DNA of 64,000 nt from Chloroflexota bacterium (lineage in GTDB: Bacteria; Chloroflexota; Dehalococcoidia; Lucifugimonadales; JADFKI01). Shown piece by piece: positions 33,572-43,507 of this stretch. The position numbers and the translations under genes are program-made. The notes under the pieces are model-generated. The model did not search any database. It saw nothing but the letters and a program-made list of their open reading frames with translations, and was not told where the DNA came from. Position 1 is the stretch's first letter. Each line of letters begins with the position of its first letter. The stretch is from contig VXNZ01000011.1 in assembly GCA_009840355.1 (NCBI GenBank), positions 1 through 64,000 on the forward strand. Direction: 5' to 3'.

Positions 33572-36500
33572 ACGAAAAACCTTCCAAAGTCCTTGTCATC
33601 GGGTCGGGGCCCATCGTTATTGGGCAGGCGGCAGAGTTCGACTACGCCGGCACTCAGGCGTGCAAGTCGCTGCGCGAAGAAGGCGTTACCACCGTGCTGG
33701 TGAACTCCAACCCAGCCACGATTATGACGGACGAAGACATCGCCGATATCGTGTACATCGAGCCGCTGACGGTCGAAGTGCTAACGCGCATTATCGCCGC
33801 GGAGCGTCCGGACGGCGTGCTGCCCACGCTCGGCGGACAGACAGGACTCAACCTCGCCGTGGACCTCGCGGACGCCGGCGTGCTCGAAAAGTACGATGTG
33901 CGCCTGCTCGGTACTCCCCTAGCGACCATCCGCAACGCAGAAGACCGCGAGCTGTTCAGGCAGCTGCTGGCGGACATCGGCGAGCCGGTGCTGCCCAGCG
34001 CAATCGTCGAATCTATGGAAGAGGCGCACGAAGCGCTCAAGACGCTGCCGCTGCCGCTGGTCGTGCGCCCGGCGTACACACTTGGCGGCACGGGCGGCGG
34101 CATTTGCCACACGATGGACGAGTTCAACACCATCGTCGCAAGCGGTCTAGCCGCAAGCCCCATCAGTCAGGTTCTGCTGGAACGTTCGCTCATCGGCTGG
34201 AAGGAAATCGAGTACGAGGTGATGCGCGACGCCGCCGACAACTGCATCACCATCTGCAATATGGAGAACATTGACCCGATGGGCGTGCATACCGGCGACA
34301 GCATCGTGGTCGCGCCCAGTCAGACGCTCTCCGACAAGGAATACCAGCTGCTGCGTTCTGTCAGCCTGAAAATAATCCGCGCGCTTGGCATCGAAGGCGG
34401 CTGTAACATACAGATGGCGCTCGCGCCGGGCGATGTTGTCAGCGAGACGCTGCCCGACGGCGGCGGCAGGGACAACGAATACTACATCATCGAGGTAAAC
34501 CCGCGCGTCAGCCGCAGTTCTGCGCTGGCAAGCAAGGCGACAGGCTATCCCATCGCACGTGTCGCTGCGAAGATCGCCGTGGGAAAGCGCCTCGACGAAA
34601 TCCCTAACGCCGTAACGCAGCAGACTGTCGCCGCGTTCGAGCCCGCGCTCGACTACTGCGTGGTGAAGATTCCACGCTGGCCATTCGACAAGTTCCCGGC
34701 GGGCGACCGTTCCATCACCACGCAGATGAAGGCGACCGGCGAGGTGATGGCTATCGACCGCTCGTTTGAGGCGGCGTTCCAAAAGGCGGTGCGCTCGCTG
34801 GAAATCACCAACCGCGACATACTCTGGGAAGGCGAAGGCTGGCGTCTCGGCGATGCTGATGCGGCGCAGAATGGCGCGGAACGGGCGAGCGGCGGCGACA
34901 CTGATGCAATGCTGGAAGGGCTGAACGGCGCGCGGCTGCCGCTGAACCCGAACGACGAACGCCTGTGGGCACTGCTGTACACACTGCGGCGCGGCGTCAG
35001 CCCGGAAGCGCTCTCGCGCGCGACCGGCATCGACCCCTGGTTCACGCGCGCGTTCCAGAACATCGCGCTGATGGAAGAAGAACTGCTGTCTTCGCACTTG
35101 GACGCGGACAGGCTCTGGCGCGCGAAGCGGCTCGGCTTTTCGGATGTAAAGATTGGCGAGCTGACCGACCGCACCGCGCAGCAAATCCGCGACCTGCGCC
35201 ACGAGTGGGACCTGCGTCCCGTGTACAAGATGGTGGATACCTGCGCCGCCGAGTTCGAAGCGCTCACGCCCTACTTCTACAGCACATACGAAGAAGAGAA
35301 CGAAGCCATACCGATGAACACGGGCAAGGCGCTCGTAGTGGGCAGCGGGCCGATACGCATCGGGCAGGGCATCGAGTTCGACTACTGCTCTGTGCACGCG
35401 GCTTGGGCGCTCGACGAAGAGGGCGTCTCCAGCATCATGGCGAACTCCAATCCGGAGACCGTATCGACCGACTTCGACACCAGCGACCGCCTGTACTTCG
35501 AGCCGCTTGACGAAGAGAGCGTGCTGGACATTCTGGAAAACGAAGCGCTCACCGAAGACGGCTCCGAGTTGGACTTCCCGCCTTCCATCGTGCAGTTCGG
35601 TGGACAGACGGCGATCAACCTATCGCAGACGCTCGACAGCGTGGAGATGCCGATACTGGGATCTACGGCGCGTTCCATCGACATCGCGTCCGACCGCCAC
35701 CTGTTCGAGGAGTTTTTAGCGAGAACGGGCATCCCCAATCCACCAGGCGCGGCGGTCAGCAACCTGGAACAAGCGCTGAATGTCGCGCAGCGCGTGGGAT
35801 ACCCTGTGCTGGTGCGCCCGAGTTATGTGCTGGGCGGCAGGGCGATGGAAATCGTGCAGAATGCCACCGAGCTTGTGCGCTACATGACGCACGCATTCGA
35901 GGCGGGAATGGGCAGGCGCGTGCTGATTGACAAGTACTTCGAGGGACGCGAAGTAGAAGTGGATGCCGTGTGCGACGGCGAGAATGTGCTCATTCCCGGC
36001 ATTATGGAGCATGTAGAACGCGCCGGTGTACACAGCGGCGACTCCATGGCGATATACCCGGGCCTGACACTGACCGAGGCTGAGGTTGACACAATCGTCG
36101 ATTACACCACGCGCATCGGCCGCGCGCTGCAAGTCAAGGGGCTGATGAACATCCAGTATGTCGTGGTCGGCGGGCAGGCGTATCGCAGCCCTGCGACAGG
36201 CGGCGCAATCGGCAATCAGGACACTCAGGTGTTCGTCATAGAGGTGAACCCGCGCGCCAGCCGTACCATACCGTTCATATCTAAGGTAACGGGTGTGCCG
36301 ATGATTAGGCTCGCGATAAAGGCGATGCTGGGCAAAAGCATCACTGAAGCGGGCTATGAAGGCGGCTTGTGGAAGAGGCAGAAGCTAGTCGCGGTGAAGG
36401 CGCCGGTGTTCTCAATGTCTAAGCTATCCGGCGTGGACACATATCTTGGGCCGGAGATGAAATCGACCGGCGAGGTGATGGGCATAGACGAGGATTTCTC

Positions 36501-36954
36501 GTCGGCGGTGGCGAAGGCGCTGATAGCGTCAGGCATGATGCTGCCGGAACAAGGCTCGATACTACTGACAATCGCGGACAGGGACAAGGCAGACGCCGTG
36601 CCGATGATACGCCAACTCGCGGATGCGGGCTACACGCTGTTCGCCACGGAAGGCACGGCGCGGCTGATTCACGGGCTTGGCATAGACGCCTTTGCCATAC
36701 CGAAGGCGCACACCGGCGAGCATCCCAACACGGTGGACATCATCGCGGACGGCACAGTATCGGCGGTGGTAAATACAATTGAAGGCGACCGCGAATCGCT
36801 AGAAGACGGCTTCGAGATACGCCGCGCCGGCGTGGACCGCCGCATCCCCTGCTTCACATCGCTAGACACCGCCCGCGCCGCCGTAGAAAGCCTGATAGGG
36901 GGAGCGGCGAATTACAGCATTAAGCCGCTGCCGGAGTATCGCAACAGGTCGTGA
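33568..36954 (+). CDS. carB: carbamoyl-phosphate synthase large subunit
   Basis: The 1128-residue enzyme is complete and somewhat longer than the usual ~1075. The first half has [23 protein letters not shown]-grasp motifs ([29 protein letters not shown]) and a longer linker at ~425-450 with [15 protein letters not shown]. The second half repeats the plan ([52 protein letters not shown]). It ends in a MGS-like regulatory domain from ~985 ([20 protein letters not shown]). It makes carbamoyl phosphate for pyrimidines and arginine with CarA. It starts at a GTG that overlaps the preceding stop. Confidence 0.96.
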   Translation: MNEKPSKVLVIGSGPIVIGQAAEFDYAGTQACKSLREEGVTTVLVNSNPATIMTDEDIADIVYIEPLTVEVLTRIIAAERPDGVLPTLGGQTGLNLAVDLADAGVLEKYDVRLLGTPLATIRNAEDRELFRQLLADIGEPVLPSAIVESMEEAHEALKTLPLPLVVRPAYTLGGTGGGICHTMDEFNTIVASGLAASPISQVLLERSLIGWKEIEYEVMRDAADNCITICNMENIDPMGVHTGDSIVVAPSQTLSDKEYQLLRSVSLKIIRALGIEGGCNIQMALAPGDVVSETLPDGGGRDNEYYIIEVNPRVSRSSALASKATGYPIARVAAKIAVGKRLDEIPNAVTQQTVAAFEPALDYCVVKIPRWPFDKFPAGDRSITTQMKATGEVMAIDRSFEAAFQKAVRSLEITNRDILWEGEGWRLGDADAAQNGAERASGGDTDAMLEGLNGARLPLNPNDERLWALLYTLRRGVSPEALSRATGIDPWFTRAFQNIALMEEELLSSHLDADRLWRAKRLGFSDVKIGELTDRTAQQIRDLRHEWDLRPVYKMVDTCAAEFEALTPYFYSTYEEENEAIPMNTGKALVVGSGPIRIGQGIEFDYCSVHAAWALDEEGVSSIMANSNPETVSTDFDTSDRLYFEPLDEESVLDILENEALTEDGSELDFPPSIVQFGGQTAINLSQTLDSVEMPILGSTARSIDIASDRHLFEEFLARTGIPNPPGAAVSNLEQALNVAQRVGYPVLVRPSYVLGGRAMEIVQNATELVRYMTHAFEAGMGRRVLIDKYFEGREVEVDAVCDGENVLIPGIMEHVERAGVHSGDSMAIYPGLTLTEAEVDTIVDYTTRIGRALQVKGLMNIQYVVVGGQAYRSPATGGAIGNQDTQVFVIEVNPRASRTIPFISKVTGVPMIRLAIKAMLGKSITEAGYEGGLWKRQKLVAVKAPVFSMSKLSGVDTYLGPEMKSTGEVMGIDEDFSSAVAKALIASGMMLPEQGSILLTIADRDKADAVPMIRQLADAGYTLFATEGTARLIHGLGIDAFAIPKAHTGEHPNTVDIIADGTVSAVVNTIEGDRESLEDGFEIRRAGVDRRIPCFTSLDTARAAVESLIGGAANYSIKPLPEYRNRS

Positions 36955-37094
36955 TATTTTCCCGGTACTCACACGGGAAGACGACAAGGCGTGTAACGCC
37001 CTGCGCCCTGCAGCGTCTGCGACAGCAGACGCCAACTATCACATATTACCCATCCTGTATATCGTTGTTAATTCCTGTTCGCGAGGTACCACCT

Positions 37095-39686
37095 GTGATC
37101 CCCCTCAAACTCAGCGTCAAGAATTTTATGTGCTACCGCGACGACGTGCCGGCGCTGCACTTTGATAGCATCCATGTCGCTTGTCTTTGCGGCGATAATG
37201 GGCACGGCAAGACGGCGCTGCTCGATGCTATCACTTGGGCGCTCTGGGGCGTTGCGCGCGCCACTCCTACCGGCACGGGCAGCATCAATGCGCTCCGAAT
37301 GGCGGACCTGATGCACATGGGGCAGACCGACATGAGCGTGGAATTGGACTTCACGGCGAGCGACCAACTCTACCGCGTCGTCCGCAGGCACACCGTCGGC
37401 GTGCGCGGCAAGAACAGCCGCACAACTCTCGAACTACAGATTGCGACCGACGACGGCGGCGAGACTTTTCGCTCTATCAGTCGCAATACCGTCAGGGAGA
37501 CCGGCATCCGTATCAGCGAAATCCTGAATATGGATTTCAAGACATTCGTCAACACCGCGTATCTCGCGCAGGGTCAGGCGGACCTGTTCACCACCAGCAC
37601 GCCCACGGAGCGCAAGAAATGCCTCGCCGAAGTGCTGGATTTGTCTTACTATCAGCGTCTGTCCGATGACGCCAACACGCGCAGTCGCAGCCTGCGGAGC
37701 GATATGCAGCAGGCACTCACCGCGATCAACCTGCACTCGGAAGAGACCGCGCGCAAGCCTGAATACGAGCAGCGTCTCGCCGCTGTGAACGCCGCAATCG
37801 CGGAAACCACGCCGCAAGCGGCATCGCAGCGCAAGCAGGTCGAATGCCTTCGCGCCGAAGTGCAAAGACTGCAATCGCTCCAAACAGAGTTCGCCACCCT
37901 TGAGCAGCGTGTGAAATCGGCGCAAGCAGACGCCCGCACGCTGCGGCAACGGGTAGTTGCCGACGAAGGGCGAGCCGACAATTACCGCAAGACCATCGCC
38001 AATGCGCCGCAGATTGTGCAAGGCTACGACGCGCTCCAATCGGCGCAGTCTGAGATCGCAAGGCTGGACACAGCGCTATCACAGAAGAGCAGCTTAGACT
38101 CGCGGCGTGCGGCGCTCGCGCAGGCGATTGCCCTGCAGGAAGAGCGCATCTCATCGACGCGGCGCACATTGCGGCAGCGCATTTCTGCCGAGCTGGAACC
38201 GCGCGCCAATCGCCTGACGCAGATTAAGGAACAACAGGAGGCGCTGCTACAGCGACACGCTACACTCGCAAAACAGTCGGGTGCCGTCGAACGGCAGCGC
38301 AAGGACGCGGCTGGCATCGACACCAGCATCCGGACGCTCACGCAGGACAACGAGCGGCTGATGGCGCAGATGCAGGACACGCGCCGCAAGTTCGATATGC
38401 TTGAACAAGGCGATGCCATCTGCCCGCTGTGCAACCAGCCGCTCGGCGCGGACGGGCAGCAGCATCTCCGCGCCGAATACCAGCGCACGGGAGTTGAAAG
38501 CAAGGCGGCGTACAGCGAGAACGCCATACGAATCGACGCGCTCACGAACAAGGGGAAGAGGGCCGCCGCAGAAGTCGCCGCTTTGGAAGCGAAGCACAAT
38601 TCCTCAAGCCGCGCGCTCGCGGCGGAAGACGCGAACTTGAAGCGCGACGAACAGGACTCGCTACAAGCGCAGGAAGACTTGGCTGCCGCGCGCACAGCAC
38701 TCACGGACACGGAACGCGCGCTGAAAGACAAGGCGTTCGCGCAGAACGAACGCAACGAACTCGCCGGGTTGGAAACGACCATAGCCGCGCTGGAATACGA
38801 CGCGGAGGCGCACCAGCAAGTGCGCAAGAATGTCAGCGAACTGCGGCAGTTTGACGCGGCGCATCACGCGCTCAATGAGGCGCAGGCGAATCTTCCCGCC
38901 GTCGATGAGGCGCTGCACACCACGCGGCAGATGCTCGCCGAGCGCCAAGCAGACATCGAAGCCGCGAACGAGCGAATGTCCGCTTTGACACAAGACTTGG
39001 AATCGCTGCCCTCGCTCACGACCGCGCTGTCCGCCGCCGTATCGCAGAGTGAACAATTGGCGGACGAACTGCGGCGCGCCGAGATAGAACGCGGCGTGCT
39101 TGAAAGCAACATCAGCCGCTGCGAGGATTTGGAAAAGCAGATAAGCGCTTTGCGGCAAGAGCACAAACGCCTAGCCCGCGACAAGAGCATCTACGACGAG
39201 CTGACCGTGGCGTTCGGCAAGAACGGCATACAGGCGCTCGTCATCGAGAGCGCTATCCCGCAGCTGCAAGACGACGCCAACGCGATTTTGGGTCGCGTTA
39301 CGGACAACCGCATGAGCTTGAAGTTGGAGCTGGACGAGAGCACATCGGAGCGGCTGGAGATCCGCATCGGGGACGAACTCGGCACGCGCGACTACCTGAC
39401 ATTCAGCGGCGGAGAGGCGTTTCGCATCAACTTCGCGCTGCGCATTGCGCTGTCTCGACTGCTCGCGAGACGCTCCGGCGCGCCGCTGCCTGTGCTCTTC
39501 ATAGACGAAGGCTTCGGCTCGCAAGACAGGTCTGGACAAGAGCGCCTGACGGAGGCAATCCAATCGATCCAGGACGAATTCGAGAAAATAATCGTCATCA
39601 CGCACATCGAGCAGATGAAAGAAGCCTTCCCCGTCCGCATCGAAGTGCGCAAGAGCGAGCGCGGGTCCACATTTGCGGTGGTGTGA
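37095..39686 (+). CDS. sbcC: SbcC/Rad50-like SMC-type ATPase
   Basis: The 863-residue protein has an N-terminal Walker A (CGDNGHGKTALLDAI), a Q-loop (YLAQGQADLF), and two long coiled-coil arms. They are joined by a CPLC zinc hook with NQPLG after it near residue 441. The C-terminal lobe has the signature YLTFSGGEAFRINFALRIA and Walker B LPVLFIDEGFGSQD. Together with SbcD/Mre11 such proteins process DNA ends and hairpins. GTG 37095 has GAGGT 7 nt upstream; the long reading from 36951 overlaps carB. No sbcD is next to it. Confidence 0.9.
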   Translation: MIPLKLSVKNFMCYRDDVPALHFDSIHVACLCGDNGHGKTALLDAITWALWGVARATPTGTGSINALRMADLMHMGQTDMSVELDFTASDQLYRVVRRHTVGVRGKNSRTTLELQIATDDGGETFRSISRNTVRETGIRISEILNMDFKTFVNTAYLAQGQADLFTTSTPTERKKCLAEVLDLSYYQRLSDDANTRSRSLRSDMQQALTAINLHSEETARKPEYEQRLAAVNAAIAETTPQAASQRKQVECLRAEVQRLQSLQTEFATLEQRVKSAQADARTLRQRVVADEGRADNYRKTIANAPQIVQGYDALQSAQSEIARLDTALSQKSSLDSRRAALAQAIALQEERISSTRRTLRQRISAELEPRANRLTQIKEQQEALLQRHATLAKQSGAVERQRKDAAGIDTSIRTLTQDNERLMAQMQDTRRKFDMLEQGDAICPLCNQPLGADGQQHLRAEYQRTGVESKAAYSENAIRIDALTNKGKRAAAEVAALEAKHNSSSRALAAEDANLKRDEQDSLQAQEDLAAARTALTDTERALKDKAFAQNERNELAGLETTIAALEYDAEAHQQVRKNVSELRQFDAAHHALNEAQANLPAVDEALHTTRQMLAERQADIEAANERMSALTQDLESLPSLTTALSAAVSQSEQLADELRRAEIERGVLESNISRCEDLEKQISALRQEHKRLARDKSIYDELTVAFGKNGIQALVIESAIPQLQDDANAILGRVTDNRMSLKLELDESTSERLEIRIGDELGTRDYLTFSGGEAFRINFALRIALSRLLARRSGAPLPVLFIDEGFGSQDRSGQERLTEAIQSIQDEFEKIIVITHIEQMKEAFPVRIEVRKSERGSTFAVV

Positions 39687-39722
39687 GCTGCCACGCCGCC
39701 GCTTGAAATATACTCGACCCAA

Positions 39723-40070
39723 CTACACACTTGCTCCGATTACTTCAATTCCAATATCGCTGAAGATTTCGAGGCGATAGTCGTTTGTGAGGAACACACG
39801 GCATCCGTATGCCAGCGCTGCGCCAAGATGTATGGAATCCGGCGTCGAAAACCCTTACTGCGCCCTAATCAAAGTCGCTTTGTCCAACGCTTCTCGTGTG
39901 AGCGGCGCTATTTCCTCAATTCTCGTTTCGAAGAAGTTGTCAAAATACCACAGCACCTTGATACTTCCTTCTCTGACAGGCCGAATGCGACATTCCAAAA
40001 TAGTCAGAGCGCTTGCTACAAGAATATCTCCGTCGATAGGCAGACGTGAATCTAGGAGTGGGTGTGCGCG
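39723..40070 (-). pseudogene. PIN-domain toxin remnant (5'-truncated, one nonsense codon)
   Basis: The minus strand reads LDSRLPIDGDILVASALTIL, ECRIRPVREGSIKVLWYF and on to KATLIRAQ. A TAA at 39855-39857 follows, then the same frame continues GFSTPDSIHLGAALAYGCRV and FLTNDYRLEIFSDIG to TAG 39723-39725. This is the C-terminal two thirds of a VapC-type PIN ribonuclease (D in TPDSIHLGAAL, TND). The TAA stands where PIN proteins usually have an aromatic or leucine. The N-terminal D-T-S strand is missing at the junction with the CoA-transferase gene. It is surely dead. Confidence 0.75.
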
Positions 40071-40748
40071 CTACAGCTCAATCTCTTGCAAATCCGGCGA
40101 TATTATTAAGTCGGCGTCCGTGGCGGCTTGCACTTCTTCCGCAGTCCATCCGGGCGCGATTTCGCGCAGCACCAAGCCGTCGGCGGTTATTTCCATCACG
40201 GCGATGTCCGTAACTATCAGATCGACGCAGCCTTTGCCGGTTAGCGGGTAGGTACACTCTTGCACGACTTTCGACCCGCCGCTGCGGTCGGTGTGTTCCA
40301 TCGCGACGATGACGCGCCGCGCGCCAACGGCGAGGTCCATAGCGCCGCCCACATTGCCAACGCCACGCTCGGGCAGCATCCAGTTCGCGAGGTCGCCGGA
40401 CGCCGATACTTGCAGCGCGCCAAGCACGGTTACATCGATGTGCCCGCCGCGAATCATCGCGAATGCGTCCGCGGAGTGGAAGAACGACATTCCCGGATGC
40501 CACGCCAGAAAATGCCCGCTCGCGTTCGTCAGATCAACATCCTCTTCACCCTCCTCCGCCATCGGGCCGAAGTTCATCACGCCGCTCTCGCTGTGATACA
40601 GCACATCGCGTCCTTCCGGCACAAACTGCGAGCACAACGAAGGTATGCCGATGCCGAGGTTCACCACATCGCAGTCTTGCAACTCCTTCGCCACGCGCAT
40701 AGCGATGATTTCCCTGTCCAGCCTGTACTTCTCTTCCGTTGCTGCCAT
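40071..40748 (-). CDS. 3-oxoacid CoA-transferase subunit B
   Basis: The 226-residue protein is the B half of a family I CoA-transferase. NLGIGIPSLCSQFVP is the oxyanion region, the catalytic glutamate is in LYHSESGVMNFGP, and GNVGGAMDLAVGARRVIVAMEH follows. It moves CoA between succinyl-CoA and an oxo acid. ATG 40748 has AGGAG 9 nt upstream; the longer frame to 40862 lacks a site. The A subunit is not adjacent but lies at 45481-46191 on the same strand. Confidence 0.9.
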   Translation of the reverse strand: MAATEEKYRLDREIIAMRVAKELQDCDVVNLGIGIPSLCSQFVPEGRDVLYHSESGVMNFGPMAEEGEEDVDLTNASGHFLAWHPGMSFFHSADAFAMIRGGHIDVTVLGALQVSASGDLANWMLPERGVGNVGGAMDLAVGARRVIVAMEHTDRSGGSKVVQECTYPLTGKGCVDLIVTDIAVMEITADGLVLREIAPGWTAEEVQAATDADLIISPDLQEIEL

Positions 40749-40913
40749 CGTGCGTAACTCCTGAGTATGTCGGCGTTTCAGACTGTCAGTGTACCAGACT
40801 TTCATATTTACCCAATGAAAATATGCTATCGTCTCGGCAGATAGACAGATTTGGCATAGCATTCACAAGCAAATAAACTCCGATGCCAATTGGCGTGCAG
40901 ATGACAACATGGG

Positions 40914-42215
40914 CTAATCCCCGCGCGATGGAGGATATAGCAAGCCCGCGATTACGCCAATTCCCGATGTTAGCGCCATCACCACGAGACCCGTCTGCAA
41001 TCCGCCGCTTAACTCAGCGACCACGCCCACGATAATGGGGCCCGCTGCAAAACCCAAGCCCGCGAACATGGCTATCAGCGCACTTACTGCCGCCACTTCA
41101 CGCGGGCGTATGTCGTCGAACTCGAACGGCAGCATCTCTAGCGCGGGCACTGCTATCCACACCAAGCCCAGCGCCGTAATCGCCAGAGCCAGCAGCATCG
41201 TGTCGGTTGTCAGCACGATGGCGAGCGCAAGCAGCACATTCAGCAGCGCGGGAACGGCAAGCAGCACCCGCCGATTGCTGAACTTCCAGTTTACCCATCC
41301 GCCCGCAAGCGCGCCGGGTATCAGGCCGTAATACAGGAAACCCAGCAGAGGTCCGCCCAGCGTTATTTCGATGCCTCTGTCTTCCTGCAGCAGCGTGGGC
41401 AGGAATGTTACGATGCCCGTCCACACCGATGCCAGCGAGAACATCGTTATCGCGATTAGCCAACCTTGCTTGTATTTTCGCAGCGCCGATAGGGGATTAG
41501 TCGGCTGGTTTTGCAGGGCATCGTCGATGTCCTGCGCCGGTGCCTTGCTCTCACGCGCGACGAGAACGAAGGCAATCGCCTGAGCTGCGACGAATGCCGC
41601 CTGCAGGTAGTATGCGCTTCGCCAGCTTCCGAGCCAGACTATCAGCAGCGCGCCGGCGCTGACCGCGATAGCAAGCAGCAGGCTGTGCAACGACAAGCCG
41701 ACCGCGTTGATTAGGGCATACTGCCGCCTTTCTGCCCATTGATGGAACAGCAGCGGGCGCACGGCTATCGTGAGCGAGTGGAACAGAACCGCCAGAAAAC
41801 GCGCCACGAACAGCATAAGGAAGCCGTTCGCAAGCCCTTGCAGAAGCAGCACGGGCGCGACCACAAGCATCGAAAGCCAAGTAATTGAGACGGGACGGTA
41901 GCGCGAGAACCAGACGCCGAACGGCAGCAGCGCAACCGCCGCCGTAACCCACCACACGCCTTGCAGCAACCCGACTTGCACCGGACTAAGCGCGAGGTCT
42001 TGCGCGATAAACGGCAGCAGCACACCCAGCACGAACGACGATAGGCGCAGGCTGCTCAGCTGCAGTTGGCACAGCATCAGCACGATCCACCCTCGCAGGG
42101 ATGTGCGTTCTATGCCGTCAGGATGCGAAGTTGGAGATAGCATTAATTTAAAGAACTGGCGAACTTTCGGAATAGCGAAATTGGCGATTCTCGAAGCCAT
42201 GCACGGCTTAAACAC
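40914..42215 (-). CDS. major facilitator superfamily transporter
   Basis: The protein of up to 433 residues has 12 membrane segments. The first-half loop is FGVWFSRYRPVSITWL, a weak form of the MFS signature, and AERRQYALINAVGLSLHSLL follows. The second half includes GLIPGALAGGWVNWKFSNRR. The family is the general MFS_1 group and the substrate is unknown. GTG 42215, ATG 42200 and ATG 42143 are all possible starts, and none has a good ribosome site. The MFS gene stands between the two halves of the CoA-transferase and could carry its substrate; this is inference only. Confidence 0.78.
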   Translation of the reverse strand: MFKPCMASRIANFAIPKVRQFFKLMLSPTSHPDGIERTSLRGWIVLMLCQLQLSSLRLSSFVLGVLLPFIAQDLALSPVQVGLLQGVWWVTAAVALLPFGVWFSRYRPVSITWLSMLVVAPVLLLQGLANGFLMLFVARFLAVLFHSLTIAVRPLLFHQWAERRQYALINAVGLSLHSLLLAIAVSAGALLIVWLGSWRSAYYLQAAFVAAQAIAFVLVARESKAPAQDIDDALQNQPTNPLSALRKYKQGWLIAITMFSLASVWTGIVTFLPTLLQEDRGIEITLGGPLLGFLYYGLIPGALAGGWVNWKFSNRRVLLAVPALLNVLLALAIVLTTDTMLLALAITALGLVWIAVPALEMLPFEFDDIRPREVAAVSALIAMFAGLGFAAGPIIVGVVAELSGGLQTGLVVMALTSGIGVIAGLLYPPSRGD

Positions 42216-42246
42216 GGGAGATTAGGTCAGAGAAACCTATATGTAG

Positions 42247-42252
42247 TATAAT
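42247..42252 (+). promoter_or_regulatory. -10 box (TATAAT) for the leader RNA
   Basis: A perfect TATAAT stands at 42247-42252, with only a weak -35 (TTAGGT at 42222-42227, spacing 19). Transcription would start near 42259 and produce the structured leader described next. Confidence 0.5.
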
Positions 42253-42258
42253 ACTGCT

Positions 42259-42411
42259 GAAGTGGAGCGGGGGAGATTTACCCATTTCACAATAAGCGTT
42301 CTCGCAAGGGAGCGCATCTTTCCTTTATGAGGCATGAAAAAAAGGAGGTTTGAGCATGACTTAGCGACAGGGAACACACATACGGCGGGCGACCTGCGCC
42401 CAAATTATTTG
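42259..42411 (+). ncRNA. structured leader with a strong Shine-Dalgarno site and a two-codon frame
   Basis: AAGGAGGT at 42342-42349 precedes ATG 42356, which is followed by ACT and TAG: a start, one codon and a stop. TCCTTT (42321-42326) can pair with AAAGGA (42341-42346) and hide the ribosome site. A terminator follows. The arrangement suggests a cis-acting RNA, or a small RNA, upstream of the low-GC gene at 42473. No known riboswitch family was recognised. Confidence 0.4.
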
Positions 42412-42440
42412 AAACACTCCGATTTGGAGTGTTTTTATTT
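42412..42440 (+). terminator. intrinsic terminator between the leader and the orphan gene
   Basis: AAACACTCC (42412-42420) pairs with GGAGTGTTT (42426-42434) around GATTT and is followed by TTATTT. It is AT-rich at the base, as intrinsic terminators are. It ends the leader 33 bp before the next ATG. Confidence 0.75.
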
Positions 42441-42472
42441 GTGATTAAACGAAATTGTGAATGGAGCGAATT

Positions 42473-43162
42473 ATGAACGAACTAAATAAATCCTTGGACA
42501 ACCTGAAGAAATGCCACAAGCAAACTCGTAACGAACTCGCCAAAATTCCTGAATCGACTATCATAGAAATTTATGGCGAGTCTTACTCGAAGAAACTACA
42601 TCGAGAGATGAAGAGGTATGGTGATGGACATTCGTTATATGGGATACCCATGACTGTCAAGGAGTTGAAAGGCACAGATGCGGTAGTTCTAATCGGGATG
42701 TCCTCACCGAAGTTGGACAGTGAATCTGACTTCAACCCTTTCACACCATTGCATACGATACCTCACTGGCGTGACGACAAGAGATTGAAGGCACAAGTTC
42801 ACTCGACTAAGAGCCAAAAGGAGTATCGTCTGCATTTCATGTCGTGGCAGCAAGAGTGCGAAATTCACGGAAAGAATGACAATCATGCCCGCAGAAATCG
42901 GAGATTGTTAGTGAACAGAAGACCCGTTCTTGAATCTATACTACAACAAGAAAGGGGTGCATCAAGGGAGTTCATCAAACTCTTAAGAAATTCGTCAGCC
43001 GATAGCGAAATCCCATGGATTGTATTGACTAACTCAATCAAAGAGCATCTTGATGACGCTATACTGAATCTCTTAGATGATCCCGATGTAATCCACATCA
43101 AAGCTGGACTCAGAAGCAAGAATTACAAAATTATGGGACTGATAGGTGATAAATTGCCATAG
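42473..43162 (+). CDS. hypothetical low-GC protein
   Basis: The 229-residue protein (MNELNKSLDNLKKCHKQT...) is charged and helical. It has no signal peptide or membrane segment, and a hydrophobic strand at the C-terminal end (IPWIVLTNSIKEHLDDAILN). GGAG lies 6 nt before ATG 42473. Its codon use (many AAA, AAT, ATA, AGA) differs sharply from the core genes around it, so it was probably acquired. The leader and terminator just upstream may control it. No family is recognised. Confidence 0.6.
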   Translation: MNELNKSLDNLKKCHKQTRNELAKIPESTIIEIYGESYSKKLHREMKRYGDGHSLYGIPMTVKELKGTDAVVLIGMSSPKLDSESDFNPFTPLHTIPHWRDDKRLKAQVHSTKSQKEYRLHFMSWQQECEIHGKNDNHARRNRRLLVNRRPVLESILQQERGASREFIKLLRNSSADSEIPWIVLTNSIKEHLDDAILNLLDDPDVIHIKAGLRSKNYKIMGLIGDKLP

Positions 43163-43213
43163 CTTCGACTGCGCCCTCTACAAAGTGCAGCTGAAATAGC
43201 TCGCCTTAATCAT

Positions 43214-43306
43214 ACAGGCGGCGGACACAACATACGCTCGCCGCCTGTCTTGCCAGAGCAACGCGCAAAGAAAGACCCCGCGCAAGAGCGCTTATCTTTG
43301 CGCGGG
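43214..43306. terminator. two strong hairpins between convergent genes
   Basis: ACAGGCGGCG (43214-43223) pairs with CGCCGCCTGT (43239-43248). CCCGCGCAA (43277-43285) pairs with TTGCGCGGG (43298-43306). Reading the minus strand, the second stem is followed by GTCTTTCTTTG. They lie between a plus-strand gene end and a minus-strand gene end and probably act as terminators in both directions. Confidence 0.6.
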
Positions 43307-43312
43307 ACTTCC

Positions 43313-43463
43313 TCACGCTATAGCAATCAATGCGATGATTGCAACATTCTCGCCGAGCGACCGCTGGATAGTGGCGACTATCGCCTCTGACTGCTTTTCG
43401 TCGAAGCCGGTGTCTCGCAACGCCTGCGCCGCGCGCAACGTGTCAAACGGAACTGGTTGCCAT
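43313..43463 (-). pseudogene. frameshifted sister copy of the small coiled-coil protein
   Basis: From ATG 43463 (AAAGGGA 10 nt upstream) the frame reads MATSSV and stops. With one extra C removed it continues FDTLRAAQALRDTGFDEKQS and AIVATIQRSLGEN, which matches MAVSTFDTLRIANALKDAGF and AIQDSLGEN in the neighbour at 43508-43777. After SLGEN it ends in VAIIALIAIA and a stop, so the coiled coil is also lost. Confidence 0.6.
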
Positions 43464-43507
43464 AACGTCGTCCCTTTCATCGTAGCTTCGCCGCAGGCTT
43501 GGCGCCG

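Noticed and set aside
34147-35397. A 416-codon antisense frame within carB
   Set aside because: carB is a clear full-length gene on the other strand. The antisense frame is a side effect of high GC and has no recognisable fold or ribosome site.
39855-39857. Another recoded stop in the PIN frame
   Set aside because: The codon is TAA, which is not used for selenocysteine, and the gene is truncated at the 5' end, so it is a pseudogene.
42334-42444. A 36-codon frame MKKRRFEHDLATGNTH... across the leader RNA
   Set aside because: It has no properly spaced ribosome site of its own and its last codons are the terminator stem, so it is more likely non-coding.
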